Below, in pieces: positions 1 through 53,604 of a stretch of DNA of 64,000 nt. The position numbers were made by a program, and so were the translations under genes. A model generated the notes under the pieces. That model was not told the origin of the DNA and did not search any database. It was given only the letters and a program-made list of their open reading frames with translations. Numbering within the stretch: the first letter of the stretch is position 1; each line of letters starts with the position of its first letter. Source of the stretch: Ecdyonurus torrentis (taxonomy: Eukaryota > Arthropoda > Insecta > Ephemeroptera > Heptageniidae); assembly GCA_949318235.1 (NCBI GenBank), contig OX439128.1, forward strand, positions 54,423,164 through 54,487,163, read 5' to 3'.

Positions 1-248
1 ACAATTTTTGTTGGTTGTTTCCTGTAATCAAATGCAAATCGCGGAACATGGAATATTTACTTCGTTGACAGCTTCGTGAAGGTAAGCAGCTCATCAGAAA
101 AAAAAAGAGGATTTTTCTAATATCACTCTTTTAAAGAAAAAAAAATTAAGAACAATAGTTTTTATAATTTATTGTAATAAATTATAATTTTTTTACATAA
201 GAGAAGCTTTAAGCTATGAAATTTAATGTAATTAAAAACATAATGATG

Positions 249-330
249 GATATCGATGTTTCCGCGTCAAAAAAGAGTATTTGTACTTTCCACAAGCGTG
301 GCAAGTGAAGGATCTGCTTTCAACGTTTAG
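249..330. repeat. Foldback-element fragment upstream of the ABC gene
   Basis: Begins ATATCGATGTTTCCGCGTC and matches the reverse complement of 51820-51880. Same terminal type as the CGA-ended foldbacks at 8386, 28340 and 45006. Otherwise nothing is recognised in the 5' flank 1-420. Confidence 0.5.
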
Positions 331-409
331 TAACCTCATAACCGTTGATTAAGCATTGCAAAACTGTGGACAAGTTTAACGCTTATTTTTATGTCTTATT
401 TTGATTTAG

Positions 410-421
410 ATATAGGTAAAC
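410..421 (+). other. Probable 5' UTR piece with upstream acceptor
   Basis: A pyrimidine-rich tract ending in TTTGATTTAG (AG at 408-409) lies 12 bases before the ABC start codon at 422. It looks like a 3' splice site, so a non-coding 5' exon probably lies further upstream. If it is not used, the start codon is simply in the first exon. Confidence 0.4.
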
Positions 422-27945
<27,524 letters not shown>

Positions 27946-27980
27946 GTGATCAACTAAATCGTTGTTTTCTTTACTTTTTA

Positions 27981-28009
27981 AATAAATATAAATTTTTGTT
28001 TCCAATAAA
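27981..28009 (+). terminator. Polyadenylation signals of the ABC gene
   Basis: Two AATAAA hexamers (27981-27986 and 28004-28009) lie 36 and 59 bases after the stop codon, implying a very short 3' UTR. Confidence 0.6.
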
Positions 28010-28158
28010 ATAAAAAAATTTGTAAATTTTATTTAATGTTATTTTGTTTTAGAAAGTAGAAATAGGAACAAATGTTTTGTAACATAAACTGCTTGTTGTA
28101 ATAATATTTTTTACATTTAAACAAACAGACACTTACTTTTAATCTGAACACTTTTCTC

Positions 28159-28189
28159 TCACATACACACATACACACATACACACATA

Positions 28190-28250
<61 letters not shown>

Positions 28251-28337
28251 ACACACATACATACACACGCACATACACACACACACATACACACACACAC
28301 ACACACACATACACACACACAAATACACACACACACA
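28159..28337. repeat. (CA)n tract, left of foldback
   Basis: ACAC repeats with scattered ACATAC interruptions over about 180 bases. Confidence 0.93.
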
Positions 28338-28339
28338 TA

Positions 28340-28548
28340 CCGATCTTTTCGCGTCAAGATGAAGCTACTACACTTTACAAATTTCCGAAGAATGAACGAT
28401 CTACACTTTACAAATTCGCGGCTACCTGAAGCATCTGCTATATAAAACAGGTAGGAAAAGCTCCAGGTAGCCGCAAATTTGTAAAGTGTAGATCGTTCAT
28501 TCTTAGGAAATTTGTAAAGTGTAGTAGCTTCATCTTGACGCGAGAACA
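28340..28548. mobile_element. CGA-ended foldback (TACACTTTACAAAT family), copy 2
   Basis: CGATCTTTTCGCGTCAAGATG at the left; CATCTTGACGCGAGAACATCG at the right; arms share CTACACTTTACAAATTTCC and GAATGAACGATCTACAC. Here it lies in a (CA)n tract instead of (TA)n. Confidence 0.8.
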
Positions 28549-28549
28549 T

Positions 28550-28553
28550 CGAT

Positions 28554-28618
<65 letters not shown>

Positions 28619-28652
28619 TACACACACACACACACAAATACTCACACACACA
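28550..28652. repeat. (CA)n tract, right of foldback
   Basis: ACAC repeats on the other side of the foldback, ending in poly-T. Confidence 0.9.
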
Positions 28653-28676
28653 TTTTTTTTCTATAGTATTGATATG

Positions 28677-28793
<117 letters not shown>

Positions 28794-29384
28794 AATAGTA
28801 TGGCAGTAAAACGCATCAAGGCCAACCACTTGATACAACCATACCTTATAATTTCTAAACATGCGTTCCTCTTAAAGTTCAGTTCATAAACACAGCCACA
28901 AAACTTATTATAAAACCTCACGCTTGCTATACATTGTATGAATGTTTAACTTATACTCAGCAGAGCCTTGTTTAACGAACACAGACGCTCATAATAGACA
29001 CATACGCTATATAATTTTTAGTTTTTAATTTTAGTCAAGGTAGTAGAAGACGGTGAGAATACATCTAAAAAATATTTCTCTTTTTTTGTAAAATCTAAAT
29101 GTTTTATTAGTAAGTGTGTGTAAATATCTGCAGTAACAATGGAAGAATTATCACCTGTCACAACGTTAGTATAACAAATATAGGAAGTATATGTGCATGG
29201 CGTCATTTATAGGATGCCATATTGGAGTATTAAAATCACTCAGAATAGACAGCTTTCACTCATATATATTTATAAACCATCATTTTGTTGGTCAGGATTA
29301 CACAGGCTAACATAGCAAAATCGCAATTTTTAATTTTTTAATATAGCAAATTAAGTTTGCGCCAATCTACGACTTATTTATAGA

Positions 29385-29990
29385 TATAAGATATAAGATA
29401 TAAGATTTTATTACGTTCTATGTCTTTACAGAGTAGAACAAGTCAAATAACACAAAATACATCAACAAAAAATAACATGTAGAATCACTATATGGTTGTT
29501 ACACAGGATATTAAAAAAAATAATAATAATAATAATAATAATAATTAGGAAAAACTTAGGCTAGTTATACTTAACGTTATTACATGCAAGAAAATCAGCG
29601 ACAGTATAAAACATATTGTCAAGCAGGTATCTCTGGACCATTCTTTTAAAAGAAACATAAGAATCACAATCTTTTATATTATTAGGGAGTGCATTATATA
29701 AAAAAGGAATACAATATTCAGGACCCTTTTGGCTAAGAGATATCCTCTTTTTTTCAACATAATAGCCCACATTATTTCTAGTCTCGTAGGAATGAACCGT
29801 TCTGAACCATGATGGATATCTCCTTAAAAATTTTACACATTCATAAATAAATATTGAAGGCAATGGTAAGATATCCAGTTCTAAAAAATGTGGACGACAT
29901 GACAATACAATAATAAAGTACAAGAATATCACAAAAATGCTTTTAGTTAATATAATATAAACTTGTATTTGTGTGAAAAATGAGGTAAAA
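29385..29990 (-). pseudogene. LINE reverse-transcriptase C-terminal remnant
   Basis: The minus strand encodes FLELDILPLPSIFIYECVKFL, then HSYETRNN, a SPxY-like GPEYCIPFLYNALPNNIKD and SFKRMVQRYLL. This ladder (LPLPSIF, TRNN, LYNxLPxxIK, FKxxLxxYLL) is the C-terminal tail of arthropod non-LTR retrotransposon ORF2 proteins. Upstream reading is low-complexity and frameshifted, so only the 3' piece remains. An (AAT)n run at 29518-29546 and a repeated ATATAAG tail near 29385-29408 fit the 3' end of a 5'-truncated copy. Confidence 0.7.
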
Positions 29991-30262
29991 ATGATGACAT
30001 TTACCCCTATATGCTGGCAGAAACATTTAGAACTACAGATATGGCGTATTATGGGTATTATATATATTATAGACAAATCAATTAATTTTTTCTCAACAAT
30101 ATCCACATAAGATAATAATATATGTACAAAATAGTAAACATTAAAAAAAAAAAAAGTATAAATGTGAGAAAGAAAACAAAAAAACAACAAAAATAAGAAA
30201 AAAAAAAAAAAAGTCAAAATTTTTTTTCCCTTTTCTATATTTATTGTGTACGAGTGCTCCAC

Positions 30263-30293
<31 letters not shown>

Positions 30294-30362
30294 TTTTAGA
30301 TTTATAATTTTTATAATATTTAGGTATAGGTATAATATAATTAACTGTAATATAACATCTAC

Positions 30363-30666
30363 CATTATATTTAATATAGACCCCTTTCACATCCTTGCGC
30401 TTTGACGCCATGTTTGTGGTGCCAAATGCATTGTCCAGCATAGGGTAAACGTCATTTTCCCTGATTTGTCGCAAAAATTAAAGTATATTTCGACTGTAAG
30501 CATTTTTCTCACATTCTTGTAGCTTATTAGCAGCTAAAAATAAGATTTTGATTGAGGTTTGAAGCTTTGTTTGCTGTTAAAAATATAAAAATGATGTTTC
30601 TCCTATGCTGGACTGTGTATTCCTAACCAACAAAATGGCGGCTCTTAAATATGAATGCAAACGATC
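30363..30666. mobile_element. TATAGACC-ended MITE, copy 1
   Basis: Left end ATAGACCCCTTTCACATCC, right end GAATGCAAACGATCTAT. Inner words CCTATGCTGG and ACAAAATGGCGGCTCTTAAA recur at 41294-41588. Distantly similar in layout to family A. Confidence 0.72.
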
Positions 30667-30860
30667 TATATGTAGTTAATTAAAAAATTATATTCTCATG
30701 CAAATTTAAGCAATAAGATGTAAAATGTATTTTTTTTTGCCAAATTTTTGAAACATCGTTTTAATATAATATATTAATTAAAAAATATTATAATATCATA
30801 TATATATATGTTATGTAATAACTTTTTTTTTCTATATTGCATTTTTAAATTTTACTGTTG

Positions 30861-30904
<44 letters not shown>

Positions 30905-31115
30905 TACTTTAAAGTATTATGTTCATTGCTTGATTATCAGATATTTTATTTCCCTCCTCAAGGTTTATTTTAATTACTGCAATAAAACATTTATCATAAT
31001 AATATAAAATAAAAAATAAAAATAAGCCATCTGTTGTTAGTTGTTATTATTAAATTTACTTAAATTTTATTATTTTTTACCGTGCTTTACTTTTGATTTC
31101 TTGACTAGATTATAT

Positions 31116-31462
31116 TTAAAGGAATAGACCAGAGAAAAACATAAGCATTTATATCACAAAACACTTGATGGGATTTACAAAAATAACTTTAGTTTGTCTC
31201 AAAACCCAACTGTAGCCCCGTAGCAGTGATTAGAAAATTCGATTTATGCAACCCGCATAACATTTTCATACTAATTTTTGCATGTTTCTGACGTCATAAA
31301 CATGAATTTTCACGCAAATTGCATACTTTACAGTTTTTTCACGCTCTCTCGTGGGGCTACATTAAAATTCTGGTAAAAATTGTCATCAGTTTTGAAGATC
31401 CCATTTCGTGTTTATTCATTAAAAAGCACAGTCATGTTGTTTTATGTGGTCTATGGCTTTAA
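31116..31462 (+). mobile_element. Family B MITE, copy 7
   Basis: TTAAAGGAATAGACCAGAG at the left, GTGGTCTATGGCTTTAA at the right; complete. Confidence 0.9.
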
Positions 31463-31562
31463 TGATTTTTGTTTTTTTGTTAATACAATCAAAGTAAATT
31501 TTAAATGGAATAATTTTTAACTAATTATTAAACATTTATTGCATTCCATCATCATTTTTTTT

Positions 31563-31565
<3 letters not shown>

Positions 31566-31622
<57 letters not shown>
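31566..31622. repeat. (CT)n tract
   Basis: Perfect CT repeat of about 56 bases. Confidence 0.95.
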
Positions 31623-31624
<2 letters not shown>

Positions 31625-32060
31625 GGATCTGTCTAACTCATACGTTTTTAAATACCAGATTGACAATATAGCATCACAAAGCAAAATTATGCACCTTAAA
31701 ATGTATATTTTTTGTAAAAGTACAAACAAAAGTCATTATAGAATATAGTATATTATTATGCAACAGATGAAAAAAACAAAAAACAAACTGCTTATTTTAA
31801 ACCTTGTGGAGTGAAATAAAATATCTGATAAACAATCAATGAATATTACTTTAAAGTTAGCAAAATGAAAAATAATAAAAAATACAACAGTAAAATTTAA
31901 AAATGCTATATAGAAAAAAAAGTTATTACATAACATAATATGATATTATAATATTTTACAATTAATATATTATATTAAAACGATGTTTCAAAAATGTGGC
32001 AAAAATATATATATAATTTGCATCTTATTGCTTAAATTTGCAGCAGAAAATAATTGGTTA

Positions 32061-32094
<34 letters not shown>

Positions 32095-32464
32095 AACTAC
32101 ATATATGGTAGATATTATATAGAAAAGGAAAAAAATATATTGACTTTTTTTTTTCTTTCCTTATTTATTTATTTTTTTTATTTTCTTTCTCGCTTTCATT
32201 ACAATTTTTAAAAATGTGAACTAATTTTACATAATATATTATTATCTTATGTGGATTATTGAGAATACATATATATAGGGTGTTTGTAATGTCATGGAGT
32301 ATGTTTAGTTTACACATTAATAACACATATAAAGTTAAACGTTAAATATATACTTTTTATACATAAAAATAAAGCCTAAAATTTTAAAATGTTAGCAATA
32401 ACGAGAATAAAATAACATGATTATTTATGTTGCTACACGGAAAAACAAAAAAAAAGTGATAAAT

Positions 32465-32512
<48 letters not shown>

Positions 32513-32588
32513 GATACTTAAATTACGTATCTAAAAATAACATACAGATTCAAATTTTCTAAATACTGAAAAGCCTTGTTTTTTTTTT

Positions 32589-32870
32589 TTGTTTTTTTTT
32601 TTTGCTTGCCATATTGTGTTATCGTGCTATACACCAATCCCAGTCCCAGTCAAGACATTGTCTTATCGACAGGTAAGGACTTTTCAATTAATGGAAAAGC
32701 ACACACGGGCTGGCCACGACCTAAGTACACAGCCCGGCATTCGCCATGACAGCCTAGAGAAACCGTGGAAACATCTAGGCAGGCTGGTCAGTGCAATCAC
32801 ATCAATCATGCACCTCCCGAATACTGTGCGTCGTCATGGAATGCATGTAGACATGCCACATGTGCTCCAT
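32589..32870 (-). mobile_element. tRNA-derived SINE, head-truncated copy
   Basis: Reverse complement of the SINE at 19786. Shares GCTTGCCATATTGTGTTATC, CTTATCGACAGGTAAGGAC, CATGACAGCCTAGAGAAACC and GTCGTCATGGAATGCATG. The tRNA-like head is missing; poly-T at the left is its tail. Confidence 0.8.
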
Positions 32871-33412
32871 TGGTAGCACGACACACGTCCAGGCGAACCT
32901 TCAGATTGCGCCACACGTTGCGCGGCAGCTACGGAGTGATGGACTTGATTGAGCGGCGGTGATTTGCCTCTTCAGCTCTTGCACGTCACGCACTGGCGTC
33001 CTGAAGACCTTTTTTCTTGACGTACCCCCAAAGGAATAAGTCTGTGGGGGGAGGGGTTAAGATCAGAAGCCCTGGGAGCCCATACTTTTTTTTTTTTTAT
33101 TCACTTGATTCAGTTTATCTCTAAAAACATTGTGCCTAGTGTCAAACTGAATCAGGTGTTCCATAGGAAGGCGGCTAGGTCGAGATACAACCATGGTATG
33201 GGCTTCCAGGTCTCGTAATCATACCCCCCTCCCCCCCTCCGCCTCTCCGTGACTTCTTTCTTTGGGGATAAAAGTCAAGGACAAGGACGCCAGTGCGTGA
33301 CGAGCGAGAGCTGAAGCATCGGATCAACGCCACAATCTAGTCAGTTGCCGCGCAACATGTGGCGCGAGCTGGAGCTTAGCCTAGACGTGTGTCGTGCTAC
33401 CAATGGAGCCCA
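32865..33412. repeat. GC-rich foldback with CCATTGGTAGCACGACACACG arm
   Basis: Arms pair over CCATTGGTAGCACGACACAC, GCGCCACA.GTTGCGCGGC, AGCTCTTGC.CGTCACGCACTGGCGTCC and CAAAGG. GC content is well above the surroundings. Partly overlaps the SINE end. Confidence 0.65.
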
Positions 33413-33735
33413 TGTTAAGAGACCTGAGGTTTTGGTTCAAAAAAGTCTTGTCATTACTCACAAAGTTTTAATTTGTATGTAATTTTTAGATAGTGCAGGT
33501 ATGATCGCCAAAAAAAAAAAAAAAAACAAAAAAACAAAAAAAAATCAATTAATCCATTTTTTTGTTTTTCCGTGTAGCAACATTAATGATCATGTTATTT
33601 TATTCTCGTTTTGATTGCTAAAATTGTAAAATGTTAAACTTTAATTTAATGCATAAAAAGTATAATTAACGTTAAACTTTATATTATGTTTTATTAATGC
33701 CTAAACATCCTCCATGACATTACAAACACCCTGTA

Positions 33736-34806
33736 TACTACACGGAAAATAAAATATACTTAAATTAAGCAAAAAGCTAGTATTAAAATGCTGTGTTTTG
33801 CAATAGAGACAGTCCTAACTGAGAATTAGTAGGGCGGTATGCTAGACCCGCTCCTACCTGCGCGCAGCATAGCATACCTGTCGGCCAGGAGAAATAGACT
33901 CAGGTGAGGTGGGCTTGCAAACTCACCCCTAGTATATTTGAGTTAGCACTAATATACTAAATTTTAGAATTGGACCGCAAAATGGCGTACATGAGATTTT
34001 TTAAAAATAATTCTGTGTATTAATTAAATTATTAATTATTATAAAAAATAAACGTTGGTAATAATTTGAAATATTCAATGAAATGAATAATTCCCGCGGT
34101 GGATGTTCTTACATTATAATTGTATGCAAATATACTTTCATATAAATTACATAATTATAAATCATATCATAATTTGTTAGTAGCGGGGGACAGAGGACCA
34201 TTTTTTTTCAATGCGTCGATCGGGTTTGGCTACCATAGGCCATATCGATGAATATATAAAATATAATATACCATTGAGTTTCTACATGACGACTCATTTT
34301 GCACCTTATTTGACTGTGCGATTACTTCATTTTTATTTTTTATGTAAAATCGTAACTTATAATTCTATTTGCATGAAATACATGGTAATTAAGACAGTTA
34401 AAGTATTTTTATAAATCTGATAGTTCTGATCAAATTACTTTCTTCATGGTCTCCTGAAAAATAGAGAAACGTGGCCATTTCAATGGAGATTGGCTGATTT
34501 TAGCAATGCTAGCTCCTAGTTCGCGGGAATACTAGATCGGCTCAGGCGAGTTAAGCACACCTGCGCTGGCAGTCAGGTGTCGCTCCTCCTGGATCTCAGG
34601 TGACATAAAAACTATACTGACTATAACTGACGCTAGGTACCGCTCCCCCTAGATCGCAGGTGGTATAAAATCTAGCGCTAGGGTTTTAGCGTCACTTATG
34701 CTAGAGATGCAGGCTACTCAGATCTTGCACGCATGTACTAGGGCGCGGGCTTATTTGCGTTAGTATACTAATCTACTTAAATTTAGCACATTTTTTTTTT
34801 CCGTGT
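33736..34806. mobile_element. ACACGGAAAA-ended element, about 1.07 kb
   Basis: TACACGGAAAATAAAATATAC at the left; TTTTTTTTTTCCGTGTA at the right. Inner arms with GCTCCTACCTGCGCG.. and ..CACCTGCGCTGGC and related AGGTG words. No transposase reading frame. 34807-35250 has no recognised feature. Confidence 0.55.
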
Positions 34807-35251
34807 AAAAAAAAAAAAAGAAGTTAATAGAAAAAACAAACAATCATTTGATTTGTCTATATATATATATATATATACAGTACCCGATTTTTTTATTTCT
34901 CTCAAAAATAGGCACACAAAAGTAGCTTACAAAATTTTAATATTTATTATATTTCTTTATGTAAGTGAGCAATTATATATAAGAAAGCATTGGGAATTAT
35001 ACAATTTTTGTGTCTCTGATTTAGACTTCTCAATTTCCCTCCAATTGTATATGTTGCGCTTACCTCAATCACTTTTTTTTTTATTATGTTTTAGTCGTTT
35101 TCCCTCTCTTCCTACCAACCTATGTTGGGTATCATTTTTTGGGCATCTACAAATAATATTTGTAAAGAATGCATATTTATAGAAAGGTGCTTAATTAGTT
35201 TCTAAAAAATTAGAACTAAGCATATATTAGGTAGATATGTAAGATAGGTAC

Positions 35252-35373
35252 AGCGCTGGCCAAAAGTTTCCGAACGGGGCAGCGGCGGCCGCTGCGTTTT
35301 CTCATAAAGATAACATTGGGTGGTTGCGGGTTGCCTATGCAAATCGTTCGGGAACTTTTGGCCAGAGCTGTAC
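35252..35373. mobile_element. Tc1/mariner-like mini-element (CAGCTCTGGCCAAAAGTT ends), copy 1
   Basis: ACAGCGCTGGCCAAAAGTTTC at the left, GAACTTTTGGCCAGAGCTGT at the right, flanked by TA. The TGGCCAAAAGTT end is typical of Tc1-like elements (general knowledge). Copy 2, inverted, at 37278-37401. Confidence 0.7.
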
Positions 35374-35618
35374 ATACTTTATTAACAATCATAGATTTAG
35401 ATGAAAATAAAAAACTTTATAAATTATTTAAAACACTAAATTATAACTGTAACACTAAATTATAAGTGAAAACTATAGTGAACCAATATTAATATTAATA
35501 CGAAGGTATATTTTTTAAATAATCTAGATGAAACAATATTTAATTGTAATCAAAAATATGTGGGGTACCTATTTTTAAAAATATTCTTTATCCAAAATAA
35601 ATCCTAAATCCAAAATAA

Positions 35619-35912
35619 ACACTCTAAAAAATGGTGCATTACTTTAGTTACCAATCCTAACTTATTTAAGATATACACTTTTAAGTTATTATGAGTAACT
35701 AAAATAATGCTTTTTAGCAAGTTGTTAAAAATAGCTAACTTAAGTTCTTTTAAGGTTTTTTAAAGGTTTTTAAGCTCATTTAAGTTCAATTAGCTATTTT
35801 TAACAACTTGCTAAAATGTATTATTTTAGCTACTCATAATAACTTAAAAGTGTATATCTTAAATAAGTTAGGATTCGTATAACTAAAGTAATGCATCATT
35901 TTTTAGAGTGAA
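35619..35912. mobile_element. CACTCTAAAAA foldback MITE, copy 1
   Basis: CACTCTAAAAAATGGTGCATT at the left, AATGCATCATTTTTTAGAGTG at the right; arms mirrored through TTTAAGATATACACTTTTAAG. Copy 2 at 49204-49495. Confidence 0.82.
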
Positions 35913-35967
35913 TTTGATGAAATGTAAAAATTCTAAAAAATCATTACACATTTAAATAAATTTATAT

Positions 35968-49891
<13,924 letters not shown>

Positions 49892-49928
49892 CTTGAAATC
49901 CACTGTTGGGTTGCTTTAAGTTTAAATT

Positions 49929-50724
49929 GAGGGGTTACAACATGACTTCTGCTATATTATAGATTTTATTAGGAACTGTTAAAAAACTGATGAACCAAAA
50001 TCCGTCCGTATTCCCACCAACTCGTGATCATCCCGTATTGCTTATGACTATAGAGACCGGATTTTCAGGTAATTACCATTTTGTGGCTATGAATAATATG
50101 TTCCCTTTTTATAAGAATGTCCACGAACTAGCAACTTTCAAGCCGTTTGAGATCAACATTTTTTAGGTTTTTACTTTTTTTCAAAAAATTTCACCTTTTT
50201 TCAGGTTTTATCACCTTTTTTTTAACCTTTTTATCACCTTTTTTCACCTAAATGAGGATTTATTTTTAATTTTTTTAAAGAATTTACAAAACGTTTAAAA
50301 AAAATAATTTTTTACCACAATTTTTTAAAACAGAGATTCATTGTATGCCATCTAGTGACAGGCTGTATAGGCTGTATTTGTGACCATAAAATACCTATAG
50401 GCAGTATAGCATACACAAAAAAAAGTTTTTTTTTTATTTTATTTTTAATTTTATCACCTTTTTTCTGAATTCCTCACCTTTTTTCAGGTTTTATCACCTT
50501 TTTTATGCAAAAAACAAAATAGCTTTTAAGACCCTTATTTTTCCAAAAATTTCACCTGAAAATCCGGTCTCTACTTATGACATAGTTACGGCTTTACTAT
50601 AGAAAATTAGTTGAGACTACCATGGAACTACAGAGAATTTTTAGTCGTCATATGTGAATCAAGTCAATACACTTTTCTTCTAATTATCTAATATGGGAGA
50701 ATATATGTTGTAACCTCGAAACTA
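49929..50724. mobile_element. Foldback (GAGGGGTTACAA ends), copy 2, with nested element
   Basis: GAGGGGTTACAACATGACTTC at the left; ATATGTTGTAACCTCGAAAC at the right. Same family as 10532-11146. The insertion 50051-50576 (GAGACCGGATTTTCAGG / ATCCGGTCTC ends, with many TTTTTTCACCT words) sits at its centre. (TA)n at 50723-50748 follows. Confidence 0.65.
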
Positions 50725-50966
50725 TATATATATATATATATATATATAAATCCATACAGCATTTATAAGTAAACTAATTACATAAATTTTTAACAGTTAA
50801 AAATCATATATTGTAATTTACAAAAATGTAACTAAATATTGTGTTATTTTTGTTACTTATACTAAAATTTTAATATACTGAAATAAAAAAAAAATGATAA
50901 TTATTGTGTTATTTTTTCAAACATTTTCTCCATTAATTTTATTAAAATATTTCAAATAAATTATGC

Positions 50967-51453
50967 AATAGAGGACTTGCAAAAGTAGGTTTAGTGAGAA
51001 AATAAACAAACTCACAGCCCAACAATACTAACAAAGTGCTAGCAGACGACTTAGTGTTCCTGTCTACATTTAACATGCTTTCTTATGGGGCAATGAAGCA
51101 GCTATAACTTGACTTAGAATTATTTTTCAGAGCTGAAATTTTTACTGTAGCTTACTGAGCCTACAAGCTTTTGTTTTCCTGGATTTGAAGTCAATTGGGT
51201 GAAAAAATAATTTTTAACAAAATTACTTGAAATCCAGGAAAACAAAAGCTTGTAGGCTCAGTAAGCTACAGTAAAAATTTCAGCTCTGAAAAATAATTGT
51301 AAGTCAAGTTATAGCTGCTTCATTGCCCCATAAGAAAGCATGTTAAATGTAGACAGGAACACTAAGTCGTCTGCTAGCACTTTGTTAGTATTGTTGGGCT
51401 ATGAGGTTGTTTATTTTCTCACTATAAATCTACTTTTGCAAGTCCTCTATTAG
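50967..51453. repeat. Near-perfect palindrome, about 487 bp
   Basis: AATAGAGGACTTGCAAAAGTA at the left, mirrored at 51436-51453; centre near 51210 between AAGTCAATTGGGTG and AATTACTTGAAATCC. Arms of about 225 bases differ at only a few sites. Confidence 0.9.
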
Positions 51454-51819
51454 GATAAATAAATAATTTGAAATATCTGGCAAAAGAAAAACTTATATAT
51501 ACTTCGATCTTTTTAAAAATTATAGTTTACAACGTACAACTATATTTAAATCCACTTTGTAAAATATGTTACCTTGATTTTATTTTACAATAAAATTTCA
51601 TGTTTATTGTTTCTAGTGTCATTACTGCAGACAGATAGAGACGTTATTAGTGTTTCTAAAACTGCAATATGAGTCAGTTTTCAATATCTTACCATATTAT
51701 TGAGTAATTTAATTTGGCATTGATTTTAAAATAAATAAATACACCTAATTTCACTGAAAAACCTAAAGTACAGCGAGTTTAGTTAAAACTCGGACAAAGA
51801 ATATTTAGTGCAGATCCTC

Positions 51820-51882
51820 CACTCACCGCGCTGGTGGAAAGTGCAAATAATCTTCTTTTTGACGCGGAAGCATCGATATAAT
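51820..51882. repeat. CGA-ended foldback fragment
   Basis: TTGACGCGGAAGCATCGATAT; mirror of 249-330. 51454-51819 contains nothing recognised. Confidence 0.5.
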
Positions 51883-52000
51883 TTTTTTTAATTTTAATTA
51901 CAATACTTGCACTATTTACATAATAGGTAACAACTTATTTATAGAAAATATTTAGTGCCTGTGACATTATTTCTCATCTTGCACAATTAAAATTTAATAC

Positions 52001-52402
52001 TTAAGGCGATGGGGGACCGACTTGGACTGGAAATCGCTAAAGGAAGAACTATATTTTCACAATAATTTTGTGTACATGATTTAATTGCAATAAAACAAAC
52101 ACTATAATTTTCAATTAAAATCAAGTAAATTTAAAATATTTTTTTTATATACCAAACAAATTTTTTATTATATTTTTAATTGTAAAAAAGTTTCTAATTT
52201 GACTAAAATTTCCCGCTCAAATTTGAATTTCCACATTTACATGTTATCTTTAAAGTGTAATAACTTAAATATTTGATCGTGTTTTCACATGTTTGACATA
52301 ACTAAATTTTTAAGTAACATTTCTTCTTTACTTTGTGTTATTATTATTATTCGCAACCGTCCTAGTTTGCGAGATATCAGTCGGTCACCTACCCCCTTAA
52401 AC
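52001..52402 (-). mobile_element. TTAA-type element (GGGGGTAGGTGACCGACT), copy 2
   Basis: TTAAGGCGATGGGGGACCGAC at the left, GTCGGTCACCTACCCCCTTAA at the right; about 400 bp, matches 36815-37216 reversed. Confidence 0.83.
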
Positions 52403-52655
52403 CATTAATAAAAATTAAAATTTTTTATTTCATTAAAATAAATTTTTATATTATTCTATTTCTGATAAAGTCTTTATGCCCTCATCTCCCTAATGTTTCT
52501 ACTACCAACTGATGCTGTCAGAGCTTGCGTGTATCGCAAGTGTGTGGAAAAAATAAACGTAATTGCAAAAATTGATCACTTTAAATGCTAATTAAGTCGA
52601 TATTTACCTTTATTTATTACAGTTTAGTAATTAATTCAAGAATTAAAAATGAAGG

Positions 52656-52997
52656 TTAAAGCCATAGACCATATAAAACAACATGTGCTTTTTAATGAAT
52701 AAACACAAAATGGGATCTGCAAAACTGATGACAATTTCTACCAGAATGTTAATATAGCTCCACGAAAGAGCGTGAAAAAACTGTAAAGTATGCAATTTGA
52801 GTGAAAATTCATGTTTATGACGTCAGAAACATGCAAAAACTAGTATAAAAATGTTGTGCGGGTTGCATAAATTGAATCTTCTGATCACTGCTACGGGGCT
52901 ACAGTTGGGTTTTGAGACAAACTAAAGTTTTTTTATGGGTAAGTCCCATCAAGTGTTTTGTGATATAAATGCTTATGTTTTTCTCTGGTCTATTCCT
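52656..52997 (-). mobile_element. Family B MITE, copy 9
   Basis: TTAAAGCCATAGACCATAT at the left, CTCTGGTCTATTCC at the right. Confidence 0.87.
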
Positions 52998-53186
52998 GTA
53001 ATTTAATGCAATTAAAGCTGTTATTATTACTAATTAATTTATTATTTTTTATTATAATTATTTATTTATTATTATTTATATTTCACTAAGGTTTTGCCTT
53101 ATTATTTTTGCTTGCATGTTTTATAATTTTATTTCCGTTCCGCTGCTTAAGTTTGTTAAAGTTTGTAATGTATTGAGATAAGGAAG

Positions 53187-53286
<100 letters not shown>

Positions 53287-53604
53287 CTTAGCGTCACTAT
53301 CTAGTCAGGAAATATCTTCAAATTAACAACCTTTCACGTATCATCATTGTTTTTATTTTATTTTAATTCTTAAATTTAATGACAAAATTGCAACCAAGGT
53401 CAAATCGAGTCAATTATTTGGTGTTTCACATTATTTTTTATTTAATTTCACTGTTTGTAATACAATTTTTAAATTCTTACATTTACATTGAAATATTAAT
53501 ATCTTTGGCTAAATATTGACACCTCATAATATCTTTTCATTTCTTCTTTTATAAAATCAAATGACTTCAGAAAAAAATATTACTTTTCAATATGTTATTT
53601 TTAT

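Larger units (their letters stand above)
30667..32107. repeat. Large inverted repeat around a family B MITE
   Basis: Left arm about 30667-30870 and right arm about 31885-32107 share AGCAATAAGATG, AAACATCGTTTTAATATAAT and GTTATGTAATAACTTTTTTT in mirrored order. The loop holds poly-T (30862-30901), a family B MITE and (CT)n at 31566-31622. 29991-30362 to the left is AT-rich and low-complexity. Confidence 0.7.
32275..33740. mobile_element. Nested composite: inverted repeat, ACACGGAAAA element, SINE, inner foldback
   Basis: Outer arms: TATAGGGTGTTTGTAATGTC at 32275 against GACATTACAAACACCCTGTA to 33736. Next layer: TACACGGAAAAACAAAA at about 32435 against TTTTGTTTTTCCGTGTAG to about 33580. Inside lie a minus-strand SINE (32589-32870) and a foldback (about 32865-33412) with CATGTGCTCCATTGGTAGCA / TGCTACCAATGGAGCCCATG ends. 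Confidence 0.65.
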
